From: Echiichthys vipera
Lineage: Eukaryota; Chordata; Actinopteri; Perciformes; Trachinidae
Assembly (NCBI GenBank): GCA_963691815.1
Contig: OY829653.1
Coordinates: 27,233,653 to 27,297,652 of the forward strand
Direction of reading: 5' to 3'
DNA length: 64,000 nucleotides
The position numbers and the translations under genes are program-made. Positions 12,801 through 23,980 of this stretch are shown here, piece after piece. Below the pieces are notes generated by a model. It searched no databases and had not been told where the DNA came from. It worked only from the letters and a program-made list of their open reading frames with translations. The first letter of the stretch is position 1. Each line of letters begins with the position of its first letter.

Positions 12801-14821
12801 TCCTAACAACTATTTTGCCTGACATTTAAACGGAAGTGAAATGTTAGACTAGTCAACAACTCTCAAACACTCAGAAACAGTTAAACTTGAGCACAATTAA
12901 ATCTGTAAAAACAAAAATGTTTGCGTATATTGCAAGAGCTATTTGAAATCCTTGATCACATTTTTAAAACACCAAATTGTATTTTACATACCCGTTGTGT
13001 TGTGTAACTTAATATTTGATGAATCACAGTTGGAAATGTGGTCTAAGAAGAGTCATGGTTTGGTATCGTTTATACCATATCTCAGGGAGCACATTTGAGT
13101 CATTGAGCTAGCTGGTGCATGCTAGTATATCTGCTAGCTAGCCGATTATGGGCCAATCCAGTCAATCAGGAGAGAACCAGACTGACTGCTGGACATAGCC
13201 GCTACGGAAAGAAGAGGTGGTGGCAGGATGGGGCAAAGAGAACGTCACCAGATTGAAGTGAGTCAGGAGTGATGAGTTCGAGTGAAAGGCCATTTGAGAG
13301 GGCGTGCCCTGCAACTTTTCGAGCGACCTCATTTTACCCTTATGAAAACACGCCTGACGATCAGAATGACGTACTCCATTTGTTCGGCCACGAGCGGGGC
13401 TAACTGGTAGAATTCACTTTTTACAAAACCAGTCGTCAGTAAACCAAATACATCCTTCCCTCCAACTGCTTGCGACGCTTCTCTGTCATCATTGGGTTTA
13501 ACCAGCCAAGCTTCGTGATTGGACACAGCAAAAAGGGATAGGAAACAGGAAGAATAGACCTGCTCTTTTCCAGACCCTTGTGCAGAGCAAATTCAAATCG
13601 CTGGCAGAAGGGGGTGGGGATACCCAGTCTAAAGAATGTGAGAATAACGCAGCAATAAAGTATTGTAATTTTTTTTGGAACAAGGTTCACTGAGTTTTCA
13701 GCATCGGCCATGAGGATAATAATATCACAACAACAACAACAAGGCTCCATTGTCCAAACCGAGTCAGCCAACTTTTCTCCTTCCAACATATCAGATCCAC
13801 TCTTTTTGTTCAAGTCCTTCAAAATAAAATTCCTAAACTGTGTAACTGTTTTCCTGCCGGTATGAGTATATTCACAGGTGAGCATTTCACATTATCCTGT
13901 TGTTTATTTGTCACCACCCATGTGTGTAAAGGCCTTAATGCAGGTTCATGCATTAGGTTATTCAATACATATTAACAAAGTAATTATCTTAGCTAATTCT
14001 AGGTGTGTATTCATTTGGAGTGTCTTGTCCCTAAACAAAATACATCACTAAACTGCCTGTCTTGTCATCTTCTAGTTAGATAAAATAGCAATGGAAACAA
14101 TGACTGCCTATGACAAATTACATCTCAGTATTTAGTCAACAAAATTAAGACGCAAAGAGATTGAGTTTAGATTTGTGAGTGACCTTTTCGCATAACCAGG
14201 ACCCTGGTTGTATAAATGTGTTTTAATGTAGAGCAGCCAAGCTGGAAAGCCCTGCAGTTAAAATGGCCTTGGCATATATGCTTGGGTGTAAATCACCATA
14301 ATGGAACTGGATGTGACAGTCATAGGCTAGAAAAATGAAACCATCCGCCCTCATGATCCCATAACCATTACTGGGATTGTAACAAAACTGAATTGATAGA
14401 CATTTTGGTAGAGGGAGAAAAAACAAAGTTTATATCATACTGTTTTGTTTGAAACTGACAATATGGCCCTCCTCAGATGTCTTGCCTGAGTAATTATCTG
14501 TGTTAAAAGTGATGTAGGAAACTTGTCTCATAGGTCATTTGTCTTTGACCTATAGAAGCTGTTATTGGCCACAGGTTTCGAATTAGCAACACATGTGGGT
14601 AAGATACAGTACCCATGGTGGAGCTGTTATCACATCTCACACTGTCAGCAAAACCAGTCATAGAGAAAACAACACTGACAGGGGTCATTAGTTAAAAAAA
14701 ACAATGTGCAGTTATTTCAGGCCTGTGGAGCGCTATGTAATCTAGACAATAACAAACAATATAGCATAATCATACTTTTATGATTTTGTTTGCTCTCATA
14801 AAGTCTGATAGCTTGTATTCA

Positions 14822-15428
14822 GGGTTAGGGTGGTAAAGGGGTTCAAAGTTTCCAGTAAATATACAGAAACTTTCTGGAAATTTTCCAAGGGAAGTTGAGC
14901 TCAAGAATTTTGTGAATTTTTACCTTTTTGTTTTGCAAAAGAGTTGGAAATTTCCCATGGGTATTAATAGGTATATATCGGAATTGAATTAACATGAATA
15001 TATGTGAATTAATGGAAATGAATGTGAATATATAGGAATTAACAGGAAATATAGGAATTCATGGGAACGAATAAACTGAAAAGTTTGGGGTAATTTATAC
15101 TAACTGTATTTACCCGTACACTTCACATTCTTCCATAATGCACAGACAATTAGCACCTTTAGCACTACAGCACCTACCCCTATGACTTCATCCAGTCAGA
15201 TATGTTCAATCAATGATATTTAAGATAACTAGCAGATACTAAATCAAAATCTGTTCATAAAGTTGTTGTTCAAGTGAGGAATCCATCAAAATTCTACTCA
15301 CAAATAGATGTGAGGACAAAAAATTGTATGAGAAATGTTTGCATGCATATCTGCTTACTGAATGAGGATAAACATTTTTTTCCCATGGAAAGTTTTCAAC
15401 TTTCAATATTCCCGGAATCGTACAACCC
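14822..15428. mobile_element. Probable non-autonomous DNA transposon
   Basis: This AT-rich element of about 607 bp has similar ends in opposite orientation: GGGTTAGG at the left and CAACCC at the right, with CTTTCTGGAAATTTTCC-like and TTTTCAACTTTCAATATTCC-like subterminal sequence. TATTCA occurs immediately outside both ends (14816-14821 and 15429-15434), a likely target-site duplication. Internally it is rich in GGAATT/GTGAAT short repeats. Family not assigned. Confidence 0.55.
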
Positions 15429-17689
15429 TATTCAGCATTTTGTATGCCTGCTGCACAATGTTTCCCCATAATTTACTTTTTAGCTTTTCTTTCTTTAAAA
15501 AAAAAAAAGAAAAATTATAATAATGTTATATCACCTCTTTAATTGACTTTATGATGAAGCACATTTGCAGGATATCAACTCTAAGTGGGTAGCAATATTG
15601 TTATATTAATCTCACTTCTCATACCAAACCAGACACATGGTAAACAAAAGATCTATCTGAGGTATATCATGTAAACAGCCATGACAAAGTGCCAGCCTTA
15701 CATTCTTCCTTCCCTATTCCCTACCAGCAAAGAATCTTAGTCAAAGGCCGTGTGACAATGACAGCCCTGCTCCTTTGGTATACAAGCCAGACATGTACGT
15801 TACTTCCTTTTCATAAGAGGAATCTCTGAAAAAAGCCAGTAGCTAAACATACAGCAGTGTCCAGACATGCCTAAGATAGCTCCGAGCAGTTCTCCATTGT
15901 GAGCTCTGAAGTATGCACCTCCTTGCGTCTAAATACTAACAAAGGAAAAGGAGAAGTGGGGAAGTGTGTAGAACTGGCTGTGCATGTGTGCTACACTCAT
16001 GCCAAAGGATGGACCTCAACACAGCCATTCACAACTTGCCTTCATTAACCGTAGACACCATCACTACTCATATAAGGCCACAAAAGAGATGACTAGTAAT
16101 CACGTCTCGCTGCAATAGCTGCCACTGATGCTGCAGGCTGAGTTACCAACTTGTATGAACATAGTGCACACAAATGAGTGTTTACAGCTATTAAAGCTGC
16201 CTGATTCAAGTTATGGCTCATAGAAAAACTTTGAAAATGCATAATAATAGTGTAGGGAACTCAAGATGCCAGTGTGCACATTTCCCCGGATATGTCAAAC
16301 ATGAATTATATGTTGTAAAAGGAGAGGATTAACTGTGCAGCTTTGAGGGAAGAGCTTTGGTTTGCAGCCTTGAATTTTATGTATTCCAGAGATTCACCCA
16401 CAGTTAGCTACACTTCTCTTGGTTTACATGTCTTGTTAGTGTCCATGTCCATATACGTAAATATCTGCCTCAAGCTCTTTTTTTCCAAATGGTAGCATTC
16501 CTAATGTCTAGACAAACAAATATGACAAGACTTAATCCACAGCTTTGAGAGCCTTAGATGTGATTATTTATACCTGTCAACTTTTGGTTCATCATTTACG
16601 TGTAATTTTATTTATGGAGAGTTCTACGAAACAGCTTCTGGTCGTGCCAAGATCAACTCCTGGGCCAAACCACTGGTGGTAAACATTATAGAAACTGGCA
16701 TTAAGTACAGCACTCGGACTGGAAACCCCACTCTTGTCATTTATTATATCATCAGCACTGTTGGCAAAGATTTCCAGTCCCCTGACAGTAATGCATCACC
16801 CTGAAGCAATACACCAATAACAGAAAACAGGAGGACGATCTTAAGGAAACAGGAGTGAGCCAAGCTCTGTATTGGACATTCTTGATCTAACACAAATGGT
16901 TTTGCTTCATGGGATAGAACTTAAGGAAAGAAGAGCAAAACAAAACACAACATCAGCATGCGTTTGTTTACAAGACACGAGCAATGATCATTTTCTGTGA
17001 AACCCGCCGCTCATAAATCTGAGCGCAGGACGTAGTATGTCTCTAATGCTCTCTACAGACATGTGGCTGCTCAGTACATGCTGTGTCACAGGGCTAGATG
17101 TAGTAGCACAAAAAGTTAGACTAGTACATTCCCAGAGAAGATGTGAAGTTCTTTCTGGACACTACTTACAACCTGTTTAAAGTTTAAGCTTTACTAATAA
17201 TTTAAGGAAAATCTAAAGTATTGAACCAAGTCAGAAAGACTTAAAGCTGCTGTAGGTGAAAGCAAAAAAACATCCTGTCAAAGGTTAGATTTATTGAAGC
17301 CTGAAAACAGAGCCAAGATGGGGTGCAGAAGTCTAGATTTTTCTTTCTACAAAAAAGCCAGAAACTAAACAGCTTACCACAGTTTTAAAAACAAGCACCA
17401 TTAGTACTGCTGTCACAGAAAATGACTTAACAAGAGATTAAAAAAAAACATAGCATGAGTGGTATATTATACAGTATAATGCATACATTAAAGTTGCAGT
17501 TTGTAATGGGGTTAACTTTTCTAACAAGCTAAATACTTATAATCACATAAAGAAGCTTCAGCCAATCACACAGTATGCACACAAATTTGTATGATACATA
17601 TATTTCGTAACAAAAGTCGACTGCGAGACGATGACAGATTTAAAGTGGACCAGAAAGTGGAAAGCCAGAAAGTGATGGACCAGAAGTGG

Positions 17690-17830
17690 ATCGAAACTGT
17701 CACCACAAATACTGGTACATGACTGCAAAAGGTTAGGGTTTGGGTTAGGCAAGGAAACCACTTGGTTAGGATTAGAAAAAAGGTTGTGGTTTGGTTCAGT
17801 AAACCTGGACATGAACCACAATAGTCCAGG
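17690..17830. repeat. Probable dispersed repeat fragment
   Basis: GTTAGGGTTTGGGTTAGGC followed by AACCACTTGGTTAGGATTAG resembles a common fish repeat motif. The two open minus-strand frames crossing it appear to be by-products. Confidence 0.4.
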
Positions 17831-18039
17831 GAACGAACCCCATTCTCCCAGGTGGAAGACCTTTGTTTTGGGACATATCTACCATATTGGTCAGTAAGGC
17901 AAAATTTGGTCCTGGAGACATCTGCTGTACATGAAACTATACCACAGAGGAGGTTTTGACTATTTTGACAGGTGTATACACTGGATGTATGCCGTCTGTT
18001 GACAGATCTTGTTGATGATGATACAGTCATAAAACATTA

Positions 18040-18262
18040 CAGGTGTGTTGAGATCAAAATTAAGTCGTTCATTTATGGTTGTGATCCAAGCAAGGGCACA
18101 GTAAGTAGGGGGGTAGAAAGTAGGGAAGCAGCCTGGGACCCCCTGGCCCAATAACCATGCAAAATGCAGCTACAGAATTTTATAGGTTTGTAGTTGAGAT
18201 CAAAATGAAGGCTGAGTTCAAATAAGGGTGTGGTCTGAGCAAGGCAACAGCAGTACAGGGGG
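18040..18262 (+). repeat. Diverged local duplication
   Basis: The phrase GTTGAGATCAAAAT occurs near 18047 and again near 18193. Each copy is followed about 25-45 bases later by a similar GTG(A/G)TC..AGCAAGG segment, then a G-run. This indicates an old tandem duplication with about a 146-bp period. Confidence 0.5.
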
Positions 18263-18275
18263 TGGGAGGGTAATG

Positions 18276-18405
18276 GGGCGCCCTGGTAGCTCAACTAGCA
18301 GAGCCTGTGCCGTATATCCAAAGAGCGTGTCCTCGCTACAGCGGCTTGGCTACCAGTGGCTCTTTGCTGCATGAGGTCTTCTCTCTCTCTCTCTTTCTTT
18401 CTAAA
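18276..18405 (+). mobile_element. SINE-like fragment with tRNA-like head
   Basis: GGGCGCCCTGGTAGCTCAAC, then TAGCAGAGCC, resembles the A-box end of a tRNA-derived SINE. TTTGCTGCATGAGG and a (CT)n tract follow, as in the SINE at 9947. No clear duplication flanks it, so it is probably an older or truncated copy. It is not a functional tRNA gene because the cloverleaf cannot be completed. Confidence 0.55.
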
Positions 18406-21126
18406 AAGTAGCATAAAATAGAAATATTAAAGTAAAGTACAAGTTCCACAACATTAAGTTCACTTAAGTACAGTACTTGAGTAAATTTATTTAGTAGTAG
18501 TATGCAGTTATATTCCACCACTGCCCGTGTCACTTTGCCCATCCATGGTGAATTTGGAACAAGAAAAGAGAAAGGCAGAACACCTAACAGCTTTCTTAGT
18601 CACTGCTGTTCAGGAAACACTTTGGAGTTGAACCTCTGTTAAGTTACGATTTGGCCCTCCCTGCAAGTGTAAGGTGTCCAACACTGTTGGGTGTATTCTG
18701 GCAAGTCAACACAGTCTCAGTATGGACACTTTATACATAAAAATCTTACCTCATATGTAGTTAAACTTCGGCAGCATGAATGAATCACGATGGTACACAG
18801 CCAGACTTATGAACTGATCCTGAGGAAAAGGTAAAGTTACAAAAAGCATGGTTATTTTACATACATTATGAGAAGCATCACACCATCAGGTTTTTACATT
18901 ACACACATATTTTAAATGAGTATATACTGCTTAATGAGCTGATGGCTATAATGTCTGTTACAGTGGAGATGGTCTGAAGTGCTCTGACATTTGTTGACAG
19001 ACACTGCAGCTAATGGTACTTACTCAGTAGCACAGAATCCATCAAGATAAGGCTTCAGACTGCTGTTGAACCACACCACAGGGTTTTAAAGTTGTTCAAC
19101 AACCTGGGTAAGCCCATCTCACTGACAGTGCCAATCAGTTGTGCAGCTACTTTCTTTTTTCCTACCGCTGGTTTGTATCATAATTCATCTCTTAAAGTAT
19201 GTGATGGCGCTTTTTCATCTTTGCACTCACACATGCATATCGGCCAAGCCGCAGCTGACGCCAGAGAGCTACTGTAGGCAAAGAAAACACAACGTACTAT
19301 TACTTTCCCCCCGTGCAGTCTGCTTACGTTTGCCCCACAGCCTGCCTGCCCCCAAAAGGCAGTCTGCTTCTGATTATGTGTGATCATCCTCGAGCTTGCC
19401 AGCTACATTTCAGACTCACGGGAGTCATTTTTCTCTTTAAATCTGGCCCCCTTTCAAAAGGAATTACATTGTAGCTTGTCTAAGCCATTGTTAATTGCAC
19501 TCGTGGCAGCTACAAGCACTCAGTGATACTCCTGCTCTGTTATATGGAGTTTTTTTAATTGTCATTAACATTTCCATACTATTTGTAGCCCACATAATGG
19601 AGAGTCTATTTTCAGTGCTTTGCACTTGCCAAAAGATATGCATTCAATGGCACCGCTCATCAGACTCTGTTAATTTTAAAAGCCCCATCAACTACCATAA
19701 TGACACATTATCGTTACAAATTGAAACTTAATTTATCAATGTAAGCTCACAGTGTCCATTATTCTGCCCTGTTGCCAGTTCACCTATTAGGGAATCCCTG
19801 CAGTTGCAGCCAAGAGTTTGAAGCATTGTAATGCTTAGCCATGCATATTTTGATACAATGCACACAAATGATAATACATGTATCAGCCATATTTAACCAT
19901 GTCAGTCAACAACACCTCTATTTATTTTTGCCTTTCTCTGTCAGTTTATGACCCGGAAATATAACAACAAACTCATATAATGGGACTCTAACTTTGATTT
20001 ATGGTAATAGGAATGTAATTAAGGAAACAAGCTGACAAGTGAACCACAATATTTTCCCTTAACATAGGCAAACCATAAGGCATTGTGCCTGCAGATTCAC
20101 AGGGGATTGACTTGATACAAAGTAGTGGAAAGCAGAGATGAGGAACACGTTGTGTTTGTGCTCTCAGTGGTTCAGGATAGTTATTTTGGGCAAATCTGTG
20201 CAACCCTATTTCCCTCAAACACGAGGAAAACGCATTTGGAAATGAAATTTGATAGCATTTGTGTTTTGATTGTAATCACGGGGATACACTGAATGTTTGA
20301 ATAATGTTCGTGATGTTATAGAAAACACCATTGCCAACATTAACGAGGAGGACATCTAGTCATATCAGTAGAAGTACTGGAATTTGATACTTTATTTTTC
20401 ATAGGGGAGCCGCCTCCCCGTAGGGAAGTCACTGGTGAGGTTCAGCTACAAAAAACACAGGGAAAAAGATATTCATTGCATGTATCCTAATAATATACAG
20501 TAGCTGCAACTGAGCTATCGTCAATTTATATAGTAGGCAACATGACAATAATGCAGGGATTATTCATCAGGTTTATTGATAATCCAGAGGGACTGAACCA
20601 AGTGGCATTTAACATATAAGGTCATTCATTCACATTTAAATTCAGTGCCAACATTTAAGCCACCATGGAAGAAAGATTTACAATTGAACATCTAAAATTT
20701 GATGACAGCTGGGCAAACTCTGTCTACTGAGGAAGAGTGAGGAGGGGGAGGCTGCACGGATCAAAAGCTCTGGGACAGTAAACATATAGACAATTGTGCT
20801 GAGACTGTTTTGTCAGAGATGATATAATAAATCAATTGTTTATTCATAGCGCATCTCAGAGGCTGTAATGATTAGTTAAAACAAACTCAGGTTAGATAAA
20901 TAAAAGTGCATGAACCTTATTTTTGATTTTTTAAAAGACTCAGGGAGAATAAGATACAATCAATCAATAAAAAGGGCAATTTAACATCTATTGTGACTTG
21001 ATATGATGATGATATAAGTAGTATGGATTTTGAGTTTGTGAGGCAGTATTGTGTTTACAATGGCACTGAGCCACTGGATGAATGATGTAAAAGGAATACA
21101 AAATAGAAGTAATAACCATTGGGGCA

Positions 21127-21128
<2 letters not shown>

Positions 21129-21164
<36 letters not shown>
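21129..21164 (+). repeat. (TC)n microsatellite
   Basis: A pure CT/TC run of about 36 bases, about 190 bases before the P1 TATA-like box. A shorter CA-rich run follows at 21188-21215. Confidence 0.95.
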
Positions 21165-21166
<2 letters not shown>

Positions 21167-21229
21167 CTTTTTAGTTCTCTCTCTCTTACACACACACAAA
21201 CACGCACACACACATATCACACACGTCCC

Positions 21230-21706
21230 ACCTGCACCGATGGGATCCCAGGGTAAAAGGCATCATCAGGCGGTTCAGGAGGTTGCAGGAGACGGGGCGC
21301 GTCATCCCTGGATGGGCGGCGCACTGACGGGAGGACGGATGGTGTTTTCCAGCTTTAAAAGCACCGGAGCCGGCCCCTCTGACAAAACACGCTGCGTCAT
21401 CGACCTGGGGAGACTCTTGTAAACCTTCACTGGGCTGAAAAGAGACACACTCACCTCAACCGCGCTCCCCATAGCAGCTCTACCTGCGCCGGTCTCACAT
21501 CCAACAGTACACAATTTCTCCCCGCTCAGTTGGTGCGCACAGTCCACCGCGTTGTGCTTCCAAGACGCACACTCGCTCCGCTGTAACTTCGCTGCGAAGT
21601 ATGCTTTTATTTGACGGAGTGTGAAGTGATCTAGGTCTTGCAGCAGTGTCGTCGGCGTTGCTCGTTACAGTGTCATAGTCGGAGAAAGTTGCACATCTCT
21701 TGTTGA
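21230..21706 (+). promoter_or_regulatory. Probable P1 promoter and 5' leader of alpha nfatc1
   Basis: Base composition shifts to CpG-richer sequence between about 21230 and 21700, in contrast to the AT-rich flank. Visible motifs: GC box GGGCGG at 21314-21319; an NFAT-type TTTTCC at 21345-21350, four bases before a TATA-like TTTAAAAG at 21354-21361; TGCGTCAT (AP-1/CRE-like) at 21393-21400. If the TATA-like box is used, transcription would start near 21385-21390, with a leader of about 320 nt. That leader contains a short upstream frame, ATG at 21601 to TGA at 21622-21624. The start site itself is inferred, not seen. Confidence 0.5.
21601..21624 (+). promoter_or_regulatory. Candidate upstream ORF in the alpha leader
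   Basis: ATG at 21601 opens a seven-codon frame (MLLFDGV) ending in TGA, 82 bases before the main alpha ATG. It has A at -3, a better context than the main start, which has T at -3. It matters only if the transcript starts upstream of 21601. Confidence 0.35.
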
Positions 21707-21827
21707 ATGCAGGATACCTTCTGCCTGAGCGTCAATTCCAAGTTCAGCTTTGGAGGAACAACCGATAAGGAGCGGGGACTCCAGTTTCTCACCTCTCTGG
21801 ACGCCGATATGAAGTCTGCAGAAGAAG
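21707..21827 (+). CDS. nfatc1: nfatc1 exon E1-alpha (first coding exon, alpha isoform)
   Basis: This exon encodes residues 1-40 plus the first base of codon 41. The peptide starts MQDTFCLSV, has a SKFSFGG stretch like the SKF-G stretch of mammalian alpha NFATc1, and ends MKSAEE, which I recall as matching mammalian exon 1. An in-frame TGA lies directly before the ATG (21704-21706), so no longer start in this frame is possible. The donor reads G|gtaaag at 21828 and leaves phase 1, which joins the AT of E2 to give Asp41. The start has a poor context (T at -3, C at +4). An in-frame Met35 at 21809 has G at -3 and could also be used. Transcription is presumably from the P1 promoter just upstream. 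Confidence 0.9.
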
Positions 21828-22826
21828 GTAAAGCATATTGCTTTTCAGTCCAATTTCATGTTTCAACCACCGCTCAAGTGTGGATGCTGTCGCGGCTTTA
21901 GCTTGGATGAAATAAATGTAAATGTATTTACACCAGGTGCTGCGGCTCTGATACAAAGTGATAGGGACTTTGTGCGCTACTGTAAGGTCTTGGTCAAGCA
22001 TTGGTAAACTCGTATTACACAGTAAATGGGCTGCCAATTTAAGTGAGCAATTGAATCACTTTAAAAATAGTGAATAAGTGAATAAGGAATTAATAATAAA
22101 TCACCTGAAAGTATACTAATACAAACGTCAATTCAAACATCAATTGCTGACCATATATTGTTATTTGGTTTGAACCATTATGAGTAGTTAAAACTATTCA
22201 TTTTGATTCATCCTCTGGGTTGACAGTTGTTTATATCTCTGAAGTTGTCACCAAATACACATTTAGCTTGATCTTTTCTCTGCAAGAGAAAGCAATTGGC
22301 ACTCACTCAAGTACACACTGAGTGGCATGCATCCTTTTAACAGCCACACCATTAGGTGTCTCCAGCTGTCTTTGCAGGTGCTTCTTATCATGTGCACAGA
22401 CTGTCGATGGGGGTTGTTACACTGCTGCTGTCACCTGCACTGCTCTTGATAACAGGGTCAAATACATCTTTATGAAATGAAAAAAATGTCAACATCAGGG
22501 GGTGCTTAAGATTCTGTGCTATAATTGGAGATACCTTTGCTTAGAGGATGATCCAGCGTTCATCATTAAAATGAAAGTTGTTTGTTGTTGTTGTTTTTTT
22601 AAAGCTCTTTGATTCTGCATTTATGGTAGCAAAGTTTTATTTGGTCCCTCCGAAGTCATTGATAGTCTGTCTCTTCATAATTCACAGAGTCTTCCAGTGC
22701 TGATGTAACTGGCTTCTTGTGGATTTTGGTAATTTCATTTTGTCTTTGAGGTTTCAGACGGCCGGGTGCGGGCTGTATTATTATTCATTTCAGTCCCTCA
22801 GTCCTAAGCCTTATAATTGGTAACAG

Positions 22827-22955
<129 letters not shown>

Positions 22956-23098
22956 CTGTGATCTGTGCATTCAAGGATCCTGGGTAACTCGCTAGAAAAA
23001 GAGATGTGCTTAACCACACACAGCTCCAGCAATATGCCAAGGGCTGCTTTATTATCACACATATACATAGACTCAGACCCATGCAAGCGCACAGACAC

Positions 23099-23124
23099 AA
23101 ACACACACACACACACACACACAC
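23099..23124 (+). repeat. (AC)n microsatellite
   Basis: A run of about 25 bases of CA repeat between the intron 1 (TG)n tract and the P2 region. Confidence 0.95.
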
Positions 23125-23459
23125 TTTAATGGTGTTTTGCCATAGCCCATAGTCAGCCATGTATGATAAGTGGCCCCTTGGTTCTTAGTTCCAGAGGCTG
23201 CAGATGACTTCTGTGGGCGACCACCTATCTCTCCCTGAGGTCCCGTCAGTCTGAGCCCAGCCTAGACCACAATCCGTGTGGATAAACCCATCCATTCTTT
23301 AGTCACGCTGGTTTGGTTGTGGGGAGGGAGTGTTTTGATCGTGAAAGCATAATTGAGAAAAATTGTGGAAGACAGAAAGAGCACACAATAATCTGTGTGA
23401 TAGTCAGTGTTTTCAAATTAACTGTGTTTACACCGCATTTCAAATGCACTGCAAACAAT

Positions 23460-23895
23460 TGTAGAGGCTTTGCCTTGAGTGCAAGAGTGAGTCATTTTTT
23501 TTTCTTTCATTTGTTTAACCCCATAAATTCTTATCCGGTATAATGTTGTTGGTTCAGCAGACTTGACGCGTGTGACCCGGAAAAAGCCAAGTTTCATGAT
23601 CATGCAGCACACAAGAGTGAAAGCCCCATTGTGTTTGAGTGGGTGGTAGAAGACGTCAAGTATGTTGTGGTATAGCGTACTGATCGCACACACATTCAAA
23701 AGGAAAAAGAAAAAACAGCTGCAGCTCAAAGCAAAGTCAGTCAGGCCTGAAGTAAGGAGGTGTGTCACAGCGGTTGGAGTACAGGAGAATATCATCTGTT
23801 CAGAACTATAAGAAGGTAAACCAGAGGCAACTCAGCTGAAGAAGGCATATACTATTTTTTATGGTGACACTTAGTGTATATTCACTGGGGCAGAT
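23460..23895 (+). promoter_or_regulatory. Probable P2 promoter region of beta nfatc1
   Basis: This is the sequence before the beta first exon. A perfect AP-1 consensus TGAGTCA lies at 23488-23494. NFAT-core GGAAAAA sites lie at 23579-23585 and 23702-23708. A TATA-like TATAAGA lies at 23807-23813, about 83 bases before the beta ATG. In mammals the beta first exon has its own promoter, P2, located in this interval. Which of these sites are used is inference. Confidence 0.4.
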
Positions 23896-23980
23896 ATGAG
23901 TTTCCAGCATGAAGAGCAAGAGTTTGATTTCAGCTATGTGTTTGAGTACAGCCAAGGTGTCCAGAATGAACTTGAGAGAG
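23896..23980 (+). CDS. nfatc1: nfatc1 exon E1-beta (alternative first coding exon)
   Basis: This short exon encodes 28 residues plus one base, beginning MSFQHEEQEFDFSYVFEY. The EQEFDF..VFEY core resembles the acidic/aromatic start of mammalian beta-type NFATc1, which carries DQEFDFEFLFEF-like sequence and belongs to transactivation domain A. An in-frame TAG at 23872-23874 closes the frame upstream. The donor is G|gtgggt at 23981. It leaves the same phase as E1-alpha, so splicing to E2 gives Asp29 and an intact frame. It lies between E1-alpha and E2, which is where the beta exon sits in mammals. The ATG has G at -3 and A at +4. No cDNA is available here, so the assignment rests on homology, phase and position. 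Confidence 0.85.

Larger units (their letters stand above)
1..21229. other. 5' flanking region of nfatc1, no supported gene
   Basis: No coding exon can be supported in these 21 kb on either strand. Open frames are short and isolated, without splice-phase partners or recognisable domains. The stretch is AT-rich and holds dispersed repeats, listed separately. The first 52 bases contain AATAAA followed by an ATT-rich run (27-52), which could be a transposon tail or the 3' end of a neighbour; nothing upstream is visible to decide. Between the listed repeats (for example 4.2-7.5, 10.2-12.6, 15.5-17.4 and 18.5-21.1 kb) I see no further structure I can name. Confidence 0.7.

Noticed and set aside
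13436..13885. 149-codon minus-strand frame
   Set aside because: No domain is recognised. Its CCCCC stretch comes from a GTT/CAA repeat and the surroundings look like decayed repeat DNA.
18276..18350. Possible tRNA gene
   Set aside because: An A-box-like start is present, but there is no consistent acceptor stem or full cloverleaf. It fits a SINE head better.
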